This document shows positions 42,907 through 51,529 of a stretch of 64,000 nucleotides of DNA, piece by piece. The DNA is taken from the NCBI GenBank assembly GCA_037141915.1, contig JBAXBP010000001.1, positions 1 through 64,000 of the forward strand, given 5' to 3'. Source of the stretch: CAIRDP01 sp037141915 (GTDB lineage Bacteria; Bacteroidota; Bacteroidia; Bacteroidales; FEN-979). Each line of letters opens with the position of its first letter. Positions within the stretch are counted from its first letter, which is position 1. The notes beneath the pieces were generated by a model. The model was not told where the DNA came from. It did not search any database and saw nothing but the letters and a program-made list of their open reading frames with translations. Both the position numbers and the translations under genes were made by a program.

Positions 42907-43425
42907 ATGAATAGAAAAAACGGTTTACCGGAAACTGCAAACTCAGGAAAGTTCAGCCGTCGTGATTTCTTCGGGATGGCGTGGAAGGGACTTGGTTTAC
43001 TTGCCGGGCTCGAGGCTTTGGGGATGTTATCCGCATACGTTTTTTCAGGAAAGAATAAGCAGAATCCGTTATCGAAGCAGATGCAGGAAGCAGGATCTGT
43101 GAATTCATTTGCTCCCGGTTCGGTAACTGCGTTCATGGGAGGCAGGTTTTACCTGGCAAGGTTGCAGGACGGCGGATTTATCGCACTTTCACTGAGATGC
43201 ACCCATCTTGGCTGTTCCATTTCCTGGGAGGAGAACAAAAAAAGATTTATCTGCCCCTGTCATTCATCTGCCTTTGATATCAACGGTGAAGTGCTGAATC
43301 CGCCTGCTGCCAGGGCGCTAAGCTATTATCCTGTACTCATTGAGAACGGAATTGTGAAAGTGGATATAGGGTCCCTTAAGGAAAGAAATTCATTCAGGAA
43401 AGACCAGCTGGTATACGCACAATGA
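42907..43425 (+). CDS. Rieske [2Fe-2S] protein
   Basis: About 172 residues. A Tat-type anchor (SRRDFFGMAWKGLGLLAG) precedes the cluster domain, whose ligands are in CTHLGCSISW and CPCHSSAFD; both disulfide-forming cysteines are present. It is the high-potential Fe-S subunit of the quinol-oxidising complex formed with the cytochrome b encoded upstream. Its last bases overlap the multihaem cytochrome gene by four (ATGA), so translation is coupled. Confidence 0.93.
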   Translation: MNRKNGLPETANSGKFSRRDFFGMAWKGLGLLAGLEALGMLSAYVFSGKNKQNPLSKQMQEAGSVNSFAPGSVTAFMGGRFYLARLQDGGFIALSLRCTHLGCSISWEENKKRFICPCHSSAFDINGEVLNPPAARALSYYPVLIENGIVKVDIGSLKERNSFRKDQLVYAQ

Positions 43426-45719
43426 TGGAAAGATCCTGGAAACTCACCGGATTTATTGCAACTGCGCTGATAGTGCTCAGTTTTCCGCTGTCGTTGTTGC
43501 TGAACAGGCATACGCGTGAACCGAAACAGGCTGCAGCAGTTTTCACGGGAGGACATGCCTGCATAGAATGCCACCAGAAAGAATTCCGTTTGTGGAAGGG
43601 TTCCGACCATGACAAGGCAATGAGCGTTGCTACAGACAGCAGCGTGCTCGGGAATTTCAATAATGAGGAATTCACATACAATGGTATTACTTCAAAGTTC
43701 TACAGAAAAGGCGGGAAGTTCTTTGTGTTTACCGAGGGAGTGGGAGGGAAGATGACCGAATTCGCGGTGACTCATACCTTTGGTGTCCACCCCTTGCAGC
43801 AATACCTTATTCCTTTTGAAAATGGCAGATACCAGTGCCTGCCCATTGCCTGGAATACCAGTGAAAAGAAATGGTTCCAGATGGCGGGGATGGTCTATAA
43901 GCCTGAAGACCTGAAGCCGGACAACTGGTTGTACTGGACCAACCAGGCCCAGAACTGGAACAGCATGTGTGCCGAATGCCATTCGACCAACCTGCAGAAG
44001 AATTTTGATCTATCGACGAAATCATATAACACTACATGGAGTGATATCAATGTGAACTGCGAGGCCTGCCACGGTCCGGGCTCTGCACATATCGAATGGG
44101 CCCGGCTGCCTGAGATGGCAAGGCCCCAGGATAATAACACCGGGCTGGTTGTAAAAACAAGCAGGATTCCCTCACGTATGTATGTTGAGTCCTGCGCTCC
44201 CTGCCATGCCCGGAGGAGTTCCCTTGGGCCTTATGATTTTGAACATCCTGATTTTTTAAGTAATGCCATTCCCCAGCTTCCGGTTGAATCGTATTATTAT
44301 ATTGACGGGCAGTTCAGGGATGAGGATTACGAGTACGGCTCGTTCACCCAGAGCAAAATGTACATGAAGGATGTGCGTTGCGGTGACTGCCACGACCCGC
44401 ACAGCCTGAAAAGGAAATTCGAAGGTAATGCATTATGCACCCAATGCCACAGGGCCGATGAGTATGATACATACAACCACCATTTTCATAAAGCAAAAGG
44501 TGAGACAGGTACTTCCTTTGTAAATAAAGAAGGCCGTAAACTGGGCCCGGGCGACGGGAATCTCTGCCGGGACTGCCATATGCCAGGGAGGTATTATATG
44601 GGTATCGACCGCAGGTATGACCACAGCCTGCGGATCCCGCGGCCTGATCTGTCTATTCAACTTGGGACGCCAAATGCCTGCACCCGCTGCCATGATGACA
44701 AAACCGATCAATGGGCGGTTCAGAACGTGAATAAATGGTACGGGGAGAAGCGTAAACCACATTACGGAAGCATTCTTGCCAATGCTGCTGCAGGTAAAAC
44801 GGGGGCTGATTCGGGATTGCTGAGGATCATCAACAGCAACCTGTATCCCGAAATCATAAGGGCAACAGCCATAGGGTATTTGAGCGGCTACCCAAGCGTG
44901 AAGGCACAATCGGCAGTTCGAAAGGCCTGCGGGGATCCGGATCCTCTGCTGAGGTATACTGCAGTAGAGAATTTCCTGGCCGCCGATTCCGCTGAACTTT
45001 TTCGCATACTTTCACCGCTGCTGAATGATCCTGTGAAGGCAGTCCGCATGCAAACTGCCAACAGGCTATCCACATACAAAAAAGAAACCTTTAATGAGAT
45101 CCAGTACCGCCTGTTCCTGAATGCCCTCGAGGAGTACCGGAAATCCCAGGAATACGTAGCTGATTTTCCTACCGGCCGGTATAATCTTGGCAATTATTAT
45201 GCAAAGCTGAGGGATATGCCCAAAGCAGAGGAAAATTATCGTGAGGCCATTCATATCGATGATCTGTTTTACCCGGCTAAAGCAAATCTTGTACTAATCT
45301 ATTATCAGCAGGGAAAGACCGATTCGGTGGTCAGGCTATGCAGGAACATGATCGCTTCGAATCCTGAACTGACCGATGGGTATTATTACTTGGCTTTGTT
45401 GTATGGTGAACAGAAGAATTACCCTCAAGCAATCGCTTTACTCGAAACCGCTTCGGTGAAAGCCCGCACCAACACACGTGTCCTGTATAACCTGGGACTT
45501 CTGTACCAGATGACCGGGCAAAATGAAAAATGTGTTGCAACTCTTATAAAAGGTCTTTCAACGGATCCCTGCAATTTCGACATTCTGTATGCCCTTTATG
45601 CGTTCCATATGAACCGGAAAGAGAAGGTTAAAGCCGCACCATATGTAGAGAAATTAAAAACCTGCTTCCCTGTGGAGAAGCAGGTAATAAATCTTTACAA
45701 TGAATTTAACAGGAGATAA
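43422..45719 (+). CDS. Octahaem cytochrome c with HEAT-like and TPR domains
   Basis: About 765 residues. Signal anchor (~8-25). Eight CxxCH haem sites: CIECH, CAECH, CEACH, CAPCH, CGDCH, CTQCH, CRDCH and CTRCH, in residues ~45-430. Then a HEAT-like stretch (AVRKACGDPDPLLRYTAVE; DPVKAVRMQTANRL) and three to four TPRs (YNLGNYYAKLRDMPKAEENY; NLGLLYQMTGQNEKCVATL). Probably the electron acceptor or distributor for the bc-type complex in the same operon, replacing the usual mono- or dihaem cytochrome c1. The TPRs may dock a partner enzyme. Confidence 0.9.
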   Translation: MMERSWKLTGFIATALIVLSFPLSLLLNRHTREPKQAAAVFTGGHACIECHQKEFRLWKGSDHDKAMSVATDSSVLGNFNNEEFTYNGITSKFYRKGGKFFVFTEGVGGKMTEFAVTHTFGVHPLQQYLIPFENGRYQCLPIAWNTSEKKWFQMAGMVYKPEDLKPDNWLYWTNQAQNWNSMCAECHSTNLQKNFDLSTKSYNTTWSDINVNCEACHGPGSAHIEWARLPEMARPQDNNTGLVVKTSRIPSRMYVESCAPCHARRSSLGPYDFEHPDFLSNAIPQLPVESYYYIDGQFRDEDYEYGSFTQSKMYMKDVRCGDCHDPHSLKRKFEGNALCTQCHRADEYDTYNHHFHKAKGETGTSFVNKEGRKLGPGDGNLCRDCHMPGRYYMGIDRRYDHSLRIPRPDLSIQLGTPNACTRCHDDKTDQWAVQNVNKWYGEKRKPHYGSILANAAAGKTGADSGLLRIINSNLYPEIIRATAIGYLSGYPSVKAQSAVRKACGDPDPLLRYTAVENFLAADSAELFRILSPLLNDPVKAVRMQTANRLSTYKKETFNEIQYRLFLNALEEYRKSQEYVADFPTGRYNLGNYYAKLRDMPKAEENYREAIHIDDLFYPAKANLVLIYYQQGKTDSVVRLCRNMIASNPELTDGYYYLALLYGEQKNYPQAIALLETASVKARTNTRVLYNLGLLYQMTGQNEKCVATLIKGLSTDPCNFDILYALYAFHMNRKEKVKAAPYVEKLKTCFPVEKQVINLYNEFNRR

Positions 45720-45720
45720 A

Positions 45721-45978
45721 TTATACCCTACTCGTAGACTTGTCTAAAAATTCTTTCATGTTTTCTGATATCCTGTTTGAATACAGGTAAAATGACCAGA
45801 GCACCCTTGCCTTCCTGACATTGCTTCCCCAATCCTGGTCCTGGTATGGGATGCCTGGAACAATGATCACGTCATAAGGCGATTCCGCAAGAGCCTTATG
45901 GTAGGATCCGGGAGGAGAAGTGCAAGCAATAAGGAAGAGGCCAATGATACCCAAATGTGCAATCCTGGTTTTTCTCAT
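45721..45978 (-). pseudogene. Truncated YdcF/DUF218-like lipoprotein
   Basis: 85 residues: lipoprotein leader with lipobox LIAC, then 'YDVIIVPGIPYQDQDWG' and 'KARVLWSFYLYSNRI', which resemble only the first ~80 residues of YdcF/SanA-like DUF218 proteins (usually ~200). The next motif, expected to read roughly 'xNVIYSGxAVYxPY', is missing; after SENMKEFLDKSTSRV the gene stops one base from the end of the convergent cytochrome gene. A truncation at this junction is the likely cause; a genuinely short protein cannot be excluded. Confidence 0.55.
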
Positions 45979-46002
45979 ATTCAGGGGTTGATTGACAAAA
46001 GT

Positions 46003-46401
46003 CTAAAACAGCCTGGCAATAAAGTATGATGCAACACTCACTATGGTGGAAAGTACCATCCCCCAAACCAGGTCAACCAGTGTGATTATAAGCGGCCAGT
46101 TGTTGACCGTTGCGAGGTTTGTCAGATCGTAGGTTGCATAGGTAATCAGGCCAAACAATACTGCCCTGAAAATCGTGTTAGGAAGAGAATTTTCCTTCAT
46201 ACCGGGAAGGACAACAAATACAAGAATCCCGACTATAAACAGCAGGTAGAAAATTATTGCCGCTGCCCAGTTAACCGTTGGCGCCATCAGGTATCCCAGG
46301 TGTTTTTTGTAGAATGAACGGGCTACGAATACAAGCCAAACCATATCGGTAGCAAAAAATACAGCCAGGGTGGCCAGGTAGAGTTTTATGTAATAGATCA
46401 T
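46003..46401 (-). CDS. DUF2177 family membrane protein
   Basis: About 132 residues from the Met at 46401 (MIYYIKLYLATLAVFFATDM); 20 weaker codons precede it in frame. Four membrane helices with the family patterns FFATDMVWLVFVARSFYKKH, GYLMAPTVNWAAAIIFYLLF and YATYDLTNLATVNNWP. The function of this family is unknown; no active-site residues are known. Confidence 0.82.
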   Translation of the reverse strand: MIYYIKLYLATLAVFFATDMVWLVFVARSFYKKHLGYLMAPTVNWAAAIIFYLLFIVGILVFVVLPGMKENSLPNTIFRAVLFGLITYATYDLTNLATVNNWPLIITLVDLVWGMVLSTIVSVASYFIARLF

Positions 46402-46487
46402 GGCTGTTGTTTTAGAATTGAGAATAAAGATAATACAAAGTTTTTTAAATATCTGATTCAAAATGCTAATTTGGACTAAATACAGAT

Positions 46488-46495
46488 TATATTTG
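46488..46495 (+). promoter_or_regulatory. Probable -7 box (TATATTTG)
   Basis: Exact TAnnTTTG match 67 bp upstream of the start at 46563, with a TTTG 14 bp further upstream (46470-46473), slightly short for a -33 element. Confidence 0.45.
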
Positions 46496-46562
46496 CATGA
46501 TAGTTAACAATTTATTGTTATTCGAATAAGAAGTAACGTTAAACCAAGAAAAAAGAATTAAT

Positions 46563-46874
46563 ATGAAATATATCATGAAAATTAAGATGTCCCAGGAAAA
46601 GGGGGACAAGGCAATACGCGATCCGCAGTTCGGAAAAAAGATGCATGATCTCCTTGCCGACATCAAGGCGGAATCAGCATATTTTACAACGATTTGCGGT
46701 CACAGGGGAGCATACATTATTGTTAATATCAATGATGCGTCGGAAATCACTGCAATTGCCGAGCCGTTTTTCTTATGGCTGGGCGCAGATGTGGATTTCG
46801 TCCCGGTGATGACTCCGGAGGATCTGGCAAAAGGCGGCCCCGGAATAGGTGCTGCAATCCAGAAGTGGGGTTGA
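46563..46874 (+). CDS. Small ferredoxin-fold protein of unknown function (DUF3303-like)
   Basis: About 103 residues. Predicted alpha/beta plan: beta (MKYIMKIKM), helix (GKKMHDLLADIKAES), beta (AYFTTICGHRGAYIIVNI), helix (ASEITAIAEPFFLWLG), beta (ADVDFVPVMT), ending EDLAKGGPGIGAAIQ. This is like DUF3303 and other Dabb-like dimeric proteins, but without an identifiable active site. A clear promoter-like box lies upstream and a strong terminator immediately downstream, so it is a single-gene unit. Confidence 0.6.
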   Translation: MKYIMKIKMSQEKGDKAIRDPQFGKKMHDLLADIKAESAYFTTICGHRGAYIIVNINDASEITAIAEPFFLWLGADVDFVPVMTPEDLAKGGPGIGAAIQKWG

Positions 46875-46902
46875 TTTAATTAATCTGATAGTTACTGTTT
46901 GG

Positions 46903-46933
46903 GGTGCCCCGGTTTTTCGGGGCACCTTTTTTT
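46903..46933 (+). terminator. Intrinsic terminator
   Basis: Perfect 9-bp stem GGTGCCCCG/CGGGGCACC (46903-46911 with 46918-46926), 6-nt loop, followed by seven T. It ends the monocistronic unit at 46563-46874. Confidence 0.93.
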
Positions 46934-46934
46934 A

Positions 46935-48236
46935 TTACCACCATCTGATCCCTGCGAGCCTGCACAGTTCCATCCTTGACAACAACAGGTTATATTCAAA
47001 CTGCAGGCGGCTGAGCTGGGCGTCCTTATAATTGGTGATGGAAGTGAGAAGGTCGAGGTTGGTAATGACCCCATACTTATAACGGTCGGTTGCAAGGTCC
47101 GTGGCAATCTGGGCTGAACTGATCAGTGTATCGGCGCTTTCAAGTTTCCTTATGTTTTTCTGAATATCCTCGAAAGAGTTGAGAATGTCTTTATTGAGGC
47201 TGACTTTCTGGGATTCCAGGGCCAGTTTTGATGCATTGAGATTGATGGTGGCCAGTTTTTTCTGGAGGGCCGGGCGGGATGCAGAAATGATGGGGACTGT
47301 AAGGCCAACTCCCACGGCATAGTTGAATGTCATGGGATCAATGTCGGGCATGAAACCGTTCTTATATCCCAGTCCTGCCTGGAAACTGACCAGGGGCATA
47401 CGCAGGCGGTTGGCCGAAACAATATCCCAGCCGGCCGATTTGATCTTGTCGCCGGCTATCCTGATCTCAGGGTTGTTCTGCACTGCTATGGCAATGATGG
47501 AATCGGTTGCCACCCTGAAGGTCGACTGGTTGACGACGGTATCATTGAGATACCCGCTGCCGCTGCTCCCGGTGAGCATGCCCAGGAGGTTGTATTGCTT
47601 CCCAAGCTGGGTTTGCAGGTCGGTATAAAAATTTTCGGCATTGGTATATTTTACCTGGGTCGATACCAGGTCGTATTTCAGGGCATCGCCGTAATTCACT
47701 TTCACATTGATCTGCTGCAGGGTTGACTGGAGCAGGTTAATCTGTTCCTTCTGAACGGTGAGGCTTTTATTGAGGAATATAATTGAGTAATAGATCTGGG
47801 CCACCTGGTATGCCAGCTGAATCTTGAAACCATCGAGATTGTCCTTTGAAGTTTCAAGATCGCTTTTTGCCTTGTTCACTGCTGCCGGGGTCCTCAGGTC
47901 GAGAATAGGCTGGGCGATACTTACAGAGGCATTGTAATTGTCGGCAGGCGCTACCCTGAAGGACTGGACCGTTGAACCCATTGGGATTTCTATTGCCGGG
48001 GTAGGAAAAATACGGCTATAAGATAAATTCACCCCGGCAATGGGCAGGTATCCTGCTTTCCCAAGGCTTACCCTGACTTCACTCATACGCACCATGTCGG
48101 TCATCTCGCCAACCCTGGGATAATTCCGGAACGACTGTTCAACGAAATGTTTCAAAGTGGCAGGTGCCGGGATCTCCTGGGCCTGCAGGTTACTTGCGAA
48201 AAAACATATCAATATTGCTGACAGAAATGATTTCAT
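46935..48236 (-). CDS. TolC-family outer membrane efflux protein
   Basis: About 433 residues. Signal peptide, then two TolC repeats rich in long amphipathic helices (LDGFKIQLAYQVAQIYYSII; TNLDLLTSITNYKDAQLSRL) and strands for the outer-membrane barrel. 'NPEIRIAGDKIKSAGWDIVSANRLRMPLVSFQAGLGY', seen in parts, is the standard midpoint of OEP proteins. Third gene of the emrA-emrB-tolC operon driven from the region at 50938. It forms the exit duct for the EmrAB pump. Confidence 0.92.
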   Translation of the reverse strand: MKSFLSAILICFFASNLQAQEIPAPATLKHFVEQSFRNYPRVGEMTDMVRMSEVRVSLGKAGYLPIAGVNLSYSRIFPTPAIEIPMGSTVQSFRVAPADNYNASVSIAQPILDLRTPAAVNKAKSDLETSKDNLDGFKIQLAYQVAQIYYSIIFLNKSLTVQKEQINLLQSTLQQINVKVNYGDALKYDLVSTQVKYTNAENFYTDLQTQLGKQYNLLGMLTGSSGSGYLNDTVVNQSTFRVATDSIIAIAVQNNPEIRIAGDKIKSAGWDIVSANRLRMPLVSFQAGLGYKNGFMPDIDPMTFNYAVGVGLTVPIISASRPALQKKLATINLNASKLALESQKVSLNKDILNSFEDIQKNIRKLESADTLISSAQIATDLATDRYKYGVITNLDLLTSITNYKDAQLSRLQFEYNLLLSRMELCRLAGIRWW

Positions 48237-48264
48237 GGGATGTAGTGATTTTAATTCTTTTATA

Positions 48265-48320
48265 ACGATTCACTATTCACGATTCACTATTCACGATTCA
48301 CGATTCACGATTCACGATTA
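48265..48320. repeat. Heptanucleotide tandem repeat
   Basis: Eight units of 7 bp, ACGATTC/ACTATTC with the last ACGATTA. The last unit supplies the stop codon (TTA on the plus strand at 48318-48320) of the MFS gene. Units 2 and 4 have T in place of G. It fills most of the gap between the MFS and TolC genes. Confidence 0.9.
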
Positions 48321-49880
48321 ATGTGCTTCACCCGCCGCTGCAATCTGTCCGCCGAATAGCTTCTTGTTTTTAGTGATGAAGATCAGGGGAAAAGCAATCA
48401 GAATAAACAGGGTTGCAAAAAGGAATGCGTCGAGATAGCTAAGCATAAATGTTTGTTTCATCACCGAAAGTTCTATCACCTGGTAGGTTTGCTGCTGCAG
48501 GTTTGCTGCCAGGGGGAGTTTTGCCTGTAGTCCCTGGTAAACCTGGTTATATCGTTCGGTGAACTGCTGGCCACCGCTGTAAATATTGCTGATCAGGTCC
48601 ATACGGTGAACTGCGACACGGTGTGCGATATAGTTGTTAATAATGGCAATGCCAAAAGATCCACCCATCTGCCGCATCATATTATTCAAAGCGACGCCCT
48701 GCGGGATATCACGGGGCTGCAATCCGGCGACAGCCATAGCATTCAAAGGAACAAAAAGGCATGCCAGCCCGGCTCCCCTTATCATCAGTGGCAGGGCAAA
48801 AAATCCTGAGGAAACATTCATGTCGGCCCTGGACATCAGTATGCCGAAGCCCATCAGGGTAATGAATCCTAAGCCGACAAAAAGTTTGGGAGGTGTCCCT
48901 GCCGAGAGTGCCCGCCCAATGAATGGCATGAAGATGAGCGAAAGGATGGATGCGGGAAGCAGGGTTAGACCGGTCTCATAAGCGGTATAGCCTAGCACCC
49001 TTTGCAGCATCAGGGGAAAAATAAACACCGAGGTGAATAAAATAAACCCCACGATGAAGGTCAGGAGTGTTGTAAGTGCAAGGTTACGGTCCTTAAGGAT
49101 GCGGAGATTAACAACAGGTTCTTTCTGTTTCAGTTCCCACCAGATAAAGGTTACCAGCCCGATAACGGCAGTCACTGTTAACCAGATGATCAGTTTCGAA
49201 TCGTACCAGTCTTCGTGTTCTCCCCGTTCAAGGACATATTGCAGTGAACCAATTCCTATCGTCAGAAGGAAGATCCCGCTCCAGTCTATCTTTGGTTTTA
49301 TATGGATATCGAATCCCCTGGGGATAAACCGGTAGGTGAGGATGCTTGCAATAATTCCGAAGGGAACATTGATGTAAAATATCAGGGGCCATGAATAGCT
49401 GTCGATGATCAGTCCTCCCACCGTTGGGCCAAGTGTGGGGCCGAGTACAACCCCCATTCCGAAGAGTGCAGCTGCAAGCCCCCTTTGTTTGCCGGGGAAG
49501 GTTTCGAAAAGGATGGATTGAGAAGTTGAAAGAAGACCGCCACCACCGAGACCCTGCACGAACCTCCATAATACGATTTGCCACAGGGAGACTGACATTC
49601 CGCAGAAAATGGAAGCGATGGTAAAAATGACGATGGAGGCCATATAATAACGCCTGCGTCCGAAAAAAGCAGCAAGGAAGCCGGTCATGGGGATGATGAT
49701 CACGTTGGCTATGGCATAGGAAGTGATAACCCAGGCGATATCTTCGATGGATGCGCCGAGGTTGCCGGCCATCTGGTTGAGAGCGACATTCACGATGGAA
49801 GTGTCGATCAGCTCCATGATGGCTGCCGAGATCGTCGTAAGGGCGATGATGATCTTTGCTGCTCTGCTCAGGGTTGACAT
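48318..49880 (-). CDS. emrB: DHA2-family multidrug MFS transporter (EmrB-like)
   Basis: About 520 residues, 14 membrane helices. Signature motifs: LIDTSIVNVALNQMAGNLGA, WVITSYAIANVIIIPMTGFL, the motif A-like AFFGRRRYYM, and GVVLGPTLGPTVGGLIID (motif C). Typical of H+-driven EmrB/QacA-type drug exporters. The first residues (MSTLSRAAKIIIALTT) match the family. EmrA is encoded 8 bp upstream and TolC follows after the heptamer repeat. Confidence 0.93.
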   Translation of the reverse strand: MSTLSRAAKIIIALTTISAAIMELIDTSIVNVALNQMAGNLGASIEDIAWVITSYAIANVIIIPMTGFLAAFFGRRRYYMASIVIFTIASIFCGMSVSLWQIVLWRFVQGLGGGGLLSTSQSILFETFPGKQRGLAAALFGMGVVLGPTLGPTVGGLIIDSYSWPLIFYINVPFGIIASILTYRFIPRGFDIHIKPKIDWSGIFLLTIGIGSLQYVLERGEHEDWYDSKLIIWLTVTAVIGLVTFIWWELKQKEPVVNLRILKDRNLALTTLLTFIVGFILFTSVFIFPLMLQRVLGYTAYETGLTLLPASILSLIFMPFIGRALSAGTPPKLFVGLGFITLMGFGILMSRADMNVSSGFFALPLMIRGAGLACLFVPLNAMAVAGLQPRDIPQGVALNNMMRQMGGSFGIAIINNYIAHRVAVHRMDLISNIYSGGQQFTERYNQVYQGLQAKLPLAANLQQQTYQVIELSVMKQTFMLSYLDAFLFATLFILIAFPLIFITKNKKLFGGQIAAAGEAH

Positions 49881-49888
49881 AGACTGGA

Positions 49889-50938
49889 TCAGATGTGAGC
49901 TGAAACGACCACGCTCATGCCGGCGCGAAGTATATCTTTATATTTTTGCGCATCAATGATCTCAATTCGGATCGGGATGCGCTGGGTCACTTTTACAAAA
50001 TTTCCGGTGGCGTTATCGGGGGGCAGAAGTGAAAACCTGGCTCCTGTTGCATCGGAGAGTGAAACGATCTTCCCCTCGACATCCAGGTTGGGATAGCCGT
50101 CAATTTTAATGGCAACGACCTGTCCCTGGTGAAGGTTTTTAAGCTGGTTCTCTTTGAAATTTGCAACTACCCAGCGGCTTTCAGTGTTTACTATGGTGAA
50201 GAGGGGAGTGCCTGACTGGATGAACTGACCCTGGTCAACATTTCTCTTTCCAAGTTTGCCGTCGGCTATTGCATAAATACTGCAATATGAAAGTTTAAGC
50301 TTTTGCTGGTCAATACGGGCTTTTTTAACATCGGTCTGGGCTTGTGCCTTGCCCACCAGTGATCTCAGGACTTCCAGCCTTGTTTCAGCAACCCTCACAT
50401 CAATCTGACTTGTTTCAAGCTGTTTGTTCGTCACGTCGAAGTTTGACTGGCTGTCGTCGACCTGCCTTTTGGTGATAGCATTGCCTTCAAACAGCTTCTT
50501 ATCGCGGTTCAGGTCATTAGCGGCTTTGGACTGCCTTATTCTGGTGACTTCCAGGTTTGATTTTGCCGCGGAAAGGGAAGCTTCGGCGTTGGTCAGCGAT
50601 GCTTTCGCATTTTCAATATCCGATAACGACTGGCTTAAATCAGCCTGCATCTCCTGGAGCTGCAGCCTGAGTTCCGTAGAATCAACCACCATCAGGAGCT
50701 GCCCCCTGGACACATTTACATAGTCATCCACATAAATCCTGTCCACGTAACCCGAAACCCTTGAAAGGATGGGCACCAGCCTCATCTCGACCTGGGCATT
50801 GTCGGTTTCTTCATGATGAATTGCGTACCAGACTTCTTTGGTGAGGTAGATCAAAGCAATTATGACAACCGTGCTGATAATGATCCTGGGCAATATTTTT
50901 TTCCCACTTTTTCGTTCTTTTCCGGAATCAGTGTCCAT
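49889..50938 (-). CDS. emrA: HlyD-family membrane fusion protein (EmrA-like)
   Basis: About 349 residues. One N-terminal membrane anchor (IIISTVVIIALIYLTKEVW), a barrel-sandwich/lipoyl half (LVPILSRVSGYVDRIYVDDY; NVDQGQFIQSGTPLFTIVN), a long coiled-coil hairpin (~95-205), and a beta barrel (VATIKIDGYPNLDVEG-like in this frame). It links EmrB to TolC across the periplasm. First gene of the operon; a -7 box and direct AAGTTGAC repeats lie just upstream, shared with the divergent marR. Confidence 0.93.
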   Translation of the reverse strand: MDTDSGKERKSGKKILPRIIISTVVIIALIYLTKEVWYAIHHEETDNAQVEMRLVPILSRVSGYVDRIYVDDYVNVSRGQLLMVVDSTELRLQLQEMQADLSQSLSDIENAKASLTNAEASLSAAKSNLEVTRIRQSKAANDLNRDKKLFEGNAITKRQVDDSQSNFDVTNKQLETSQIDVRVAETRLEVLRSLVGKAQAQTDVKKARIDQQKLKLSYCSIYAIADGKLGKRNVDQGQFIQSGTPLFTIVNTESRWVVANFKENQLKNLHQGQVVAIKIDGYPNLDVEGKIVSLSDATGARFSLLPPDNATGNFVKVTQRIPIRIEIIDAQKYKDILRAGMSVVVSAHI

Positions 50939-50961
50939 GTAAATTGTTTTTTATATTTTTG

Positions 50962-51004
50962 CAAAAGTAAACTAAGTTGACGAATAATAGACAATGAAGT
51001 TGAC
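50962..51004. promoter_or_regulatory. Divergent emrA/marR control region with AAGTTGAC repeats
   Basis: On the minus strand TACTTTTG (50969-50962) is a perfect -7 box for emrA. Two direct copies of AAGTTGAC (50974-50981 and 50997-51004), 23 bp apart, lie upstream of it and before the marR start. They are candidate binding sites of the MarR protein encoded at 51027. Confidence 0.6.
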
Positions 51005-51026
51005 TAATTATTTATAAAATATTTTT

Positions 51027-51524
51027 ATGCTTTCGAAACCAGTCAGAACAAAGCTCCTTAAAAAGAGGCCCCCCAAGGAGGAAAGTGTCGGCCGTCTCAT
51101 CTACCTTTTATACCGGCATCTGACAGCCTGGGGTGAAAGCCGGTGGCCGAAAGTCGGGCTTCATGCATTCGGACCAAGCCATATTCATCTCCTTGCCACT
51201 ATCGGTCTTGAGGGTGTTTCAAACAGCGGGATGGCAAGGCGGGCTAAAGTTTCGAAGCAGGCTATGAGCAAACTGGTAAAGGACATGCTGGCGCTTGGGC
51301 TGATCGTAATCCAGGTGAATGAGAATGACAGCCGCTGCAATATCATATCGCTTACCGACAAGGGAGGCGAGACTCTCATGCAAATATGGGAAACCAACGA
51401 CCTGCTAAAAAAACAGGTTGAAAAACGACTGGGCAAGGCAAAATCAAAAAGGATACTCACCCTGATGGATGAACTGGTGGATGCACTGGATGCCGAAGAG
51501 GAGCAATCAGGCCAGGGGGGCTGA
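51027..51524 (+). CDS. MarR-family transcriptional regulator
   Basis: About 165 residues. Winged-helix core: HLLATIGLEGVSNSGMARRA, recognition helix VSKQAMSKLVKDMLALGLI, and the wing with ENDSRCNIISLTDKGGETLM (the D-x-R wing motif). It should repress the divergent emrAB-tolC operon and respond to a hydrophobic ligand. A basic N-terminus (TKLLKKRPPKEES) precedes the fold. It ends six bases from the convergent T9SS gene. Confidence 0.92.
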   Translation: MLSKPVRTKLLKKRPPKEESVGRLIYLLYRHLTAWGESRWPKVGLHAFGPSHIHLLATIGLEGVSNSGMARRAKVSKQAMSKLVKDMLALGLIVIQVNENDSRCNIISLTDKGGETLMQIWETNDLLKKQVEKRLGKAKSKRILTLMDELVDALDAEEEQSGQGG

Positions 51525-51529
51525 AAGAA

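Noticed and set aside
48265..48320. Possible CRISPR-like array
   Set aside because: Units are 7 bp with no spacers; a simple tandem repeat. No cas genes in the window.
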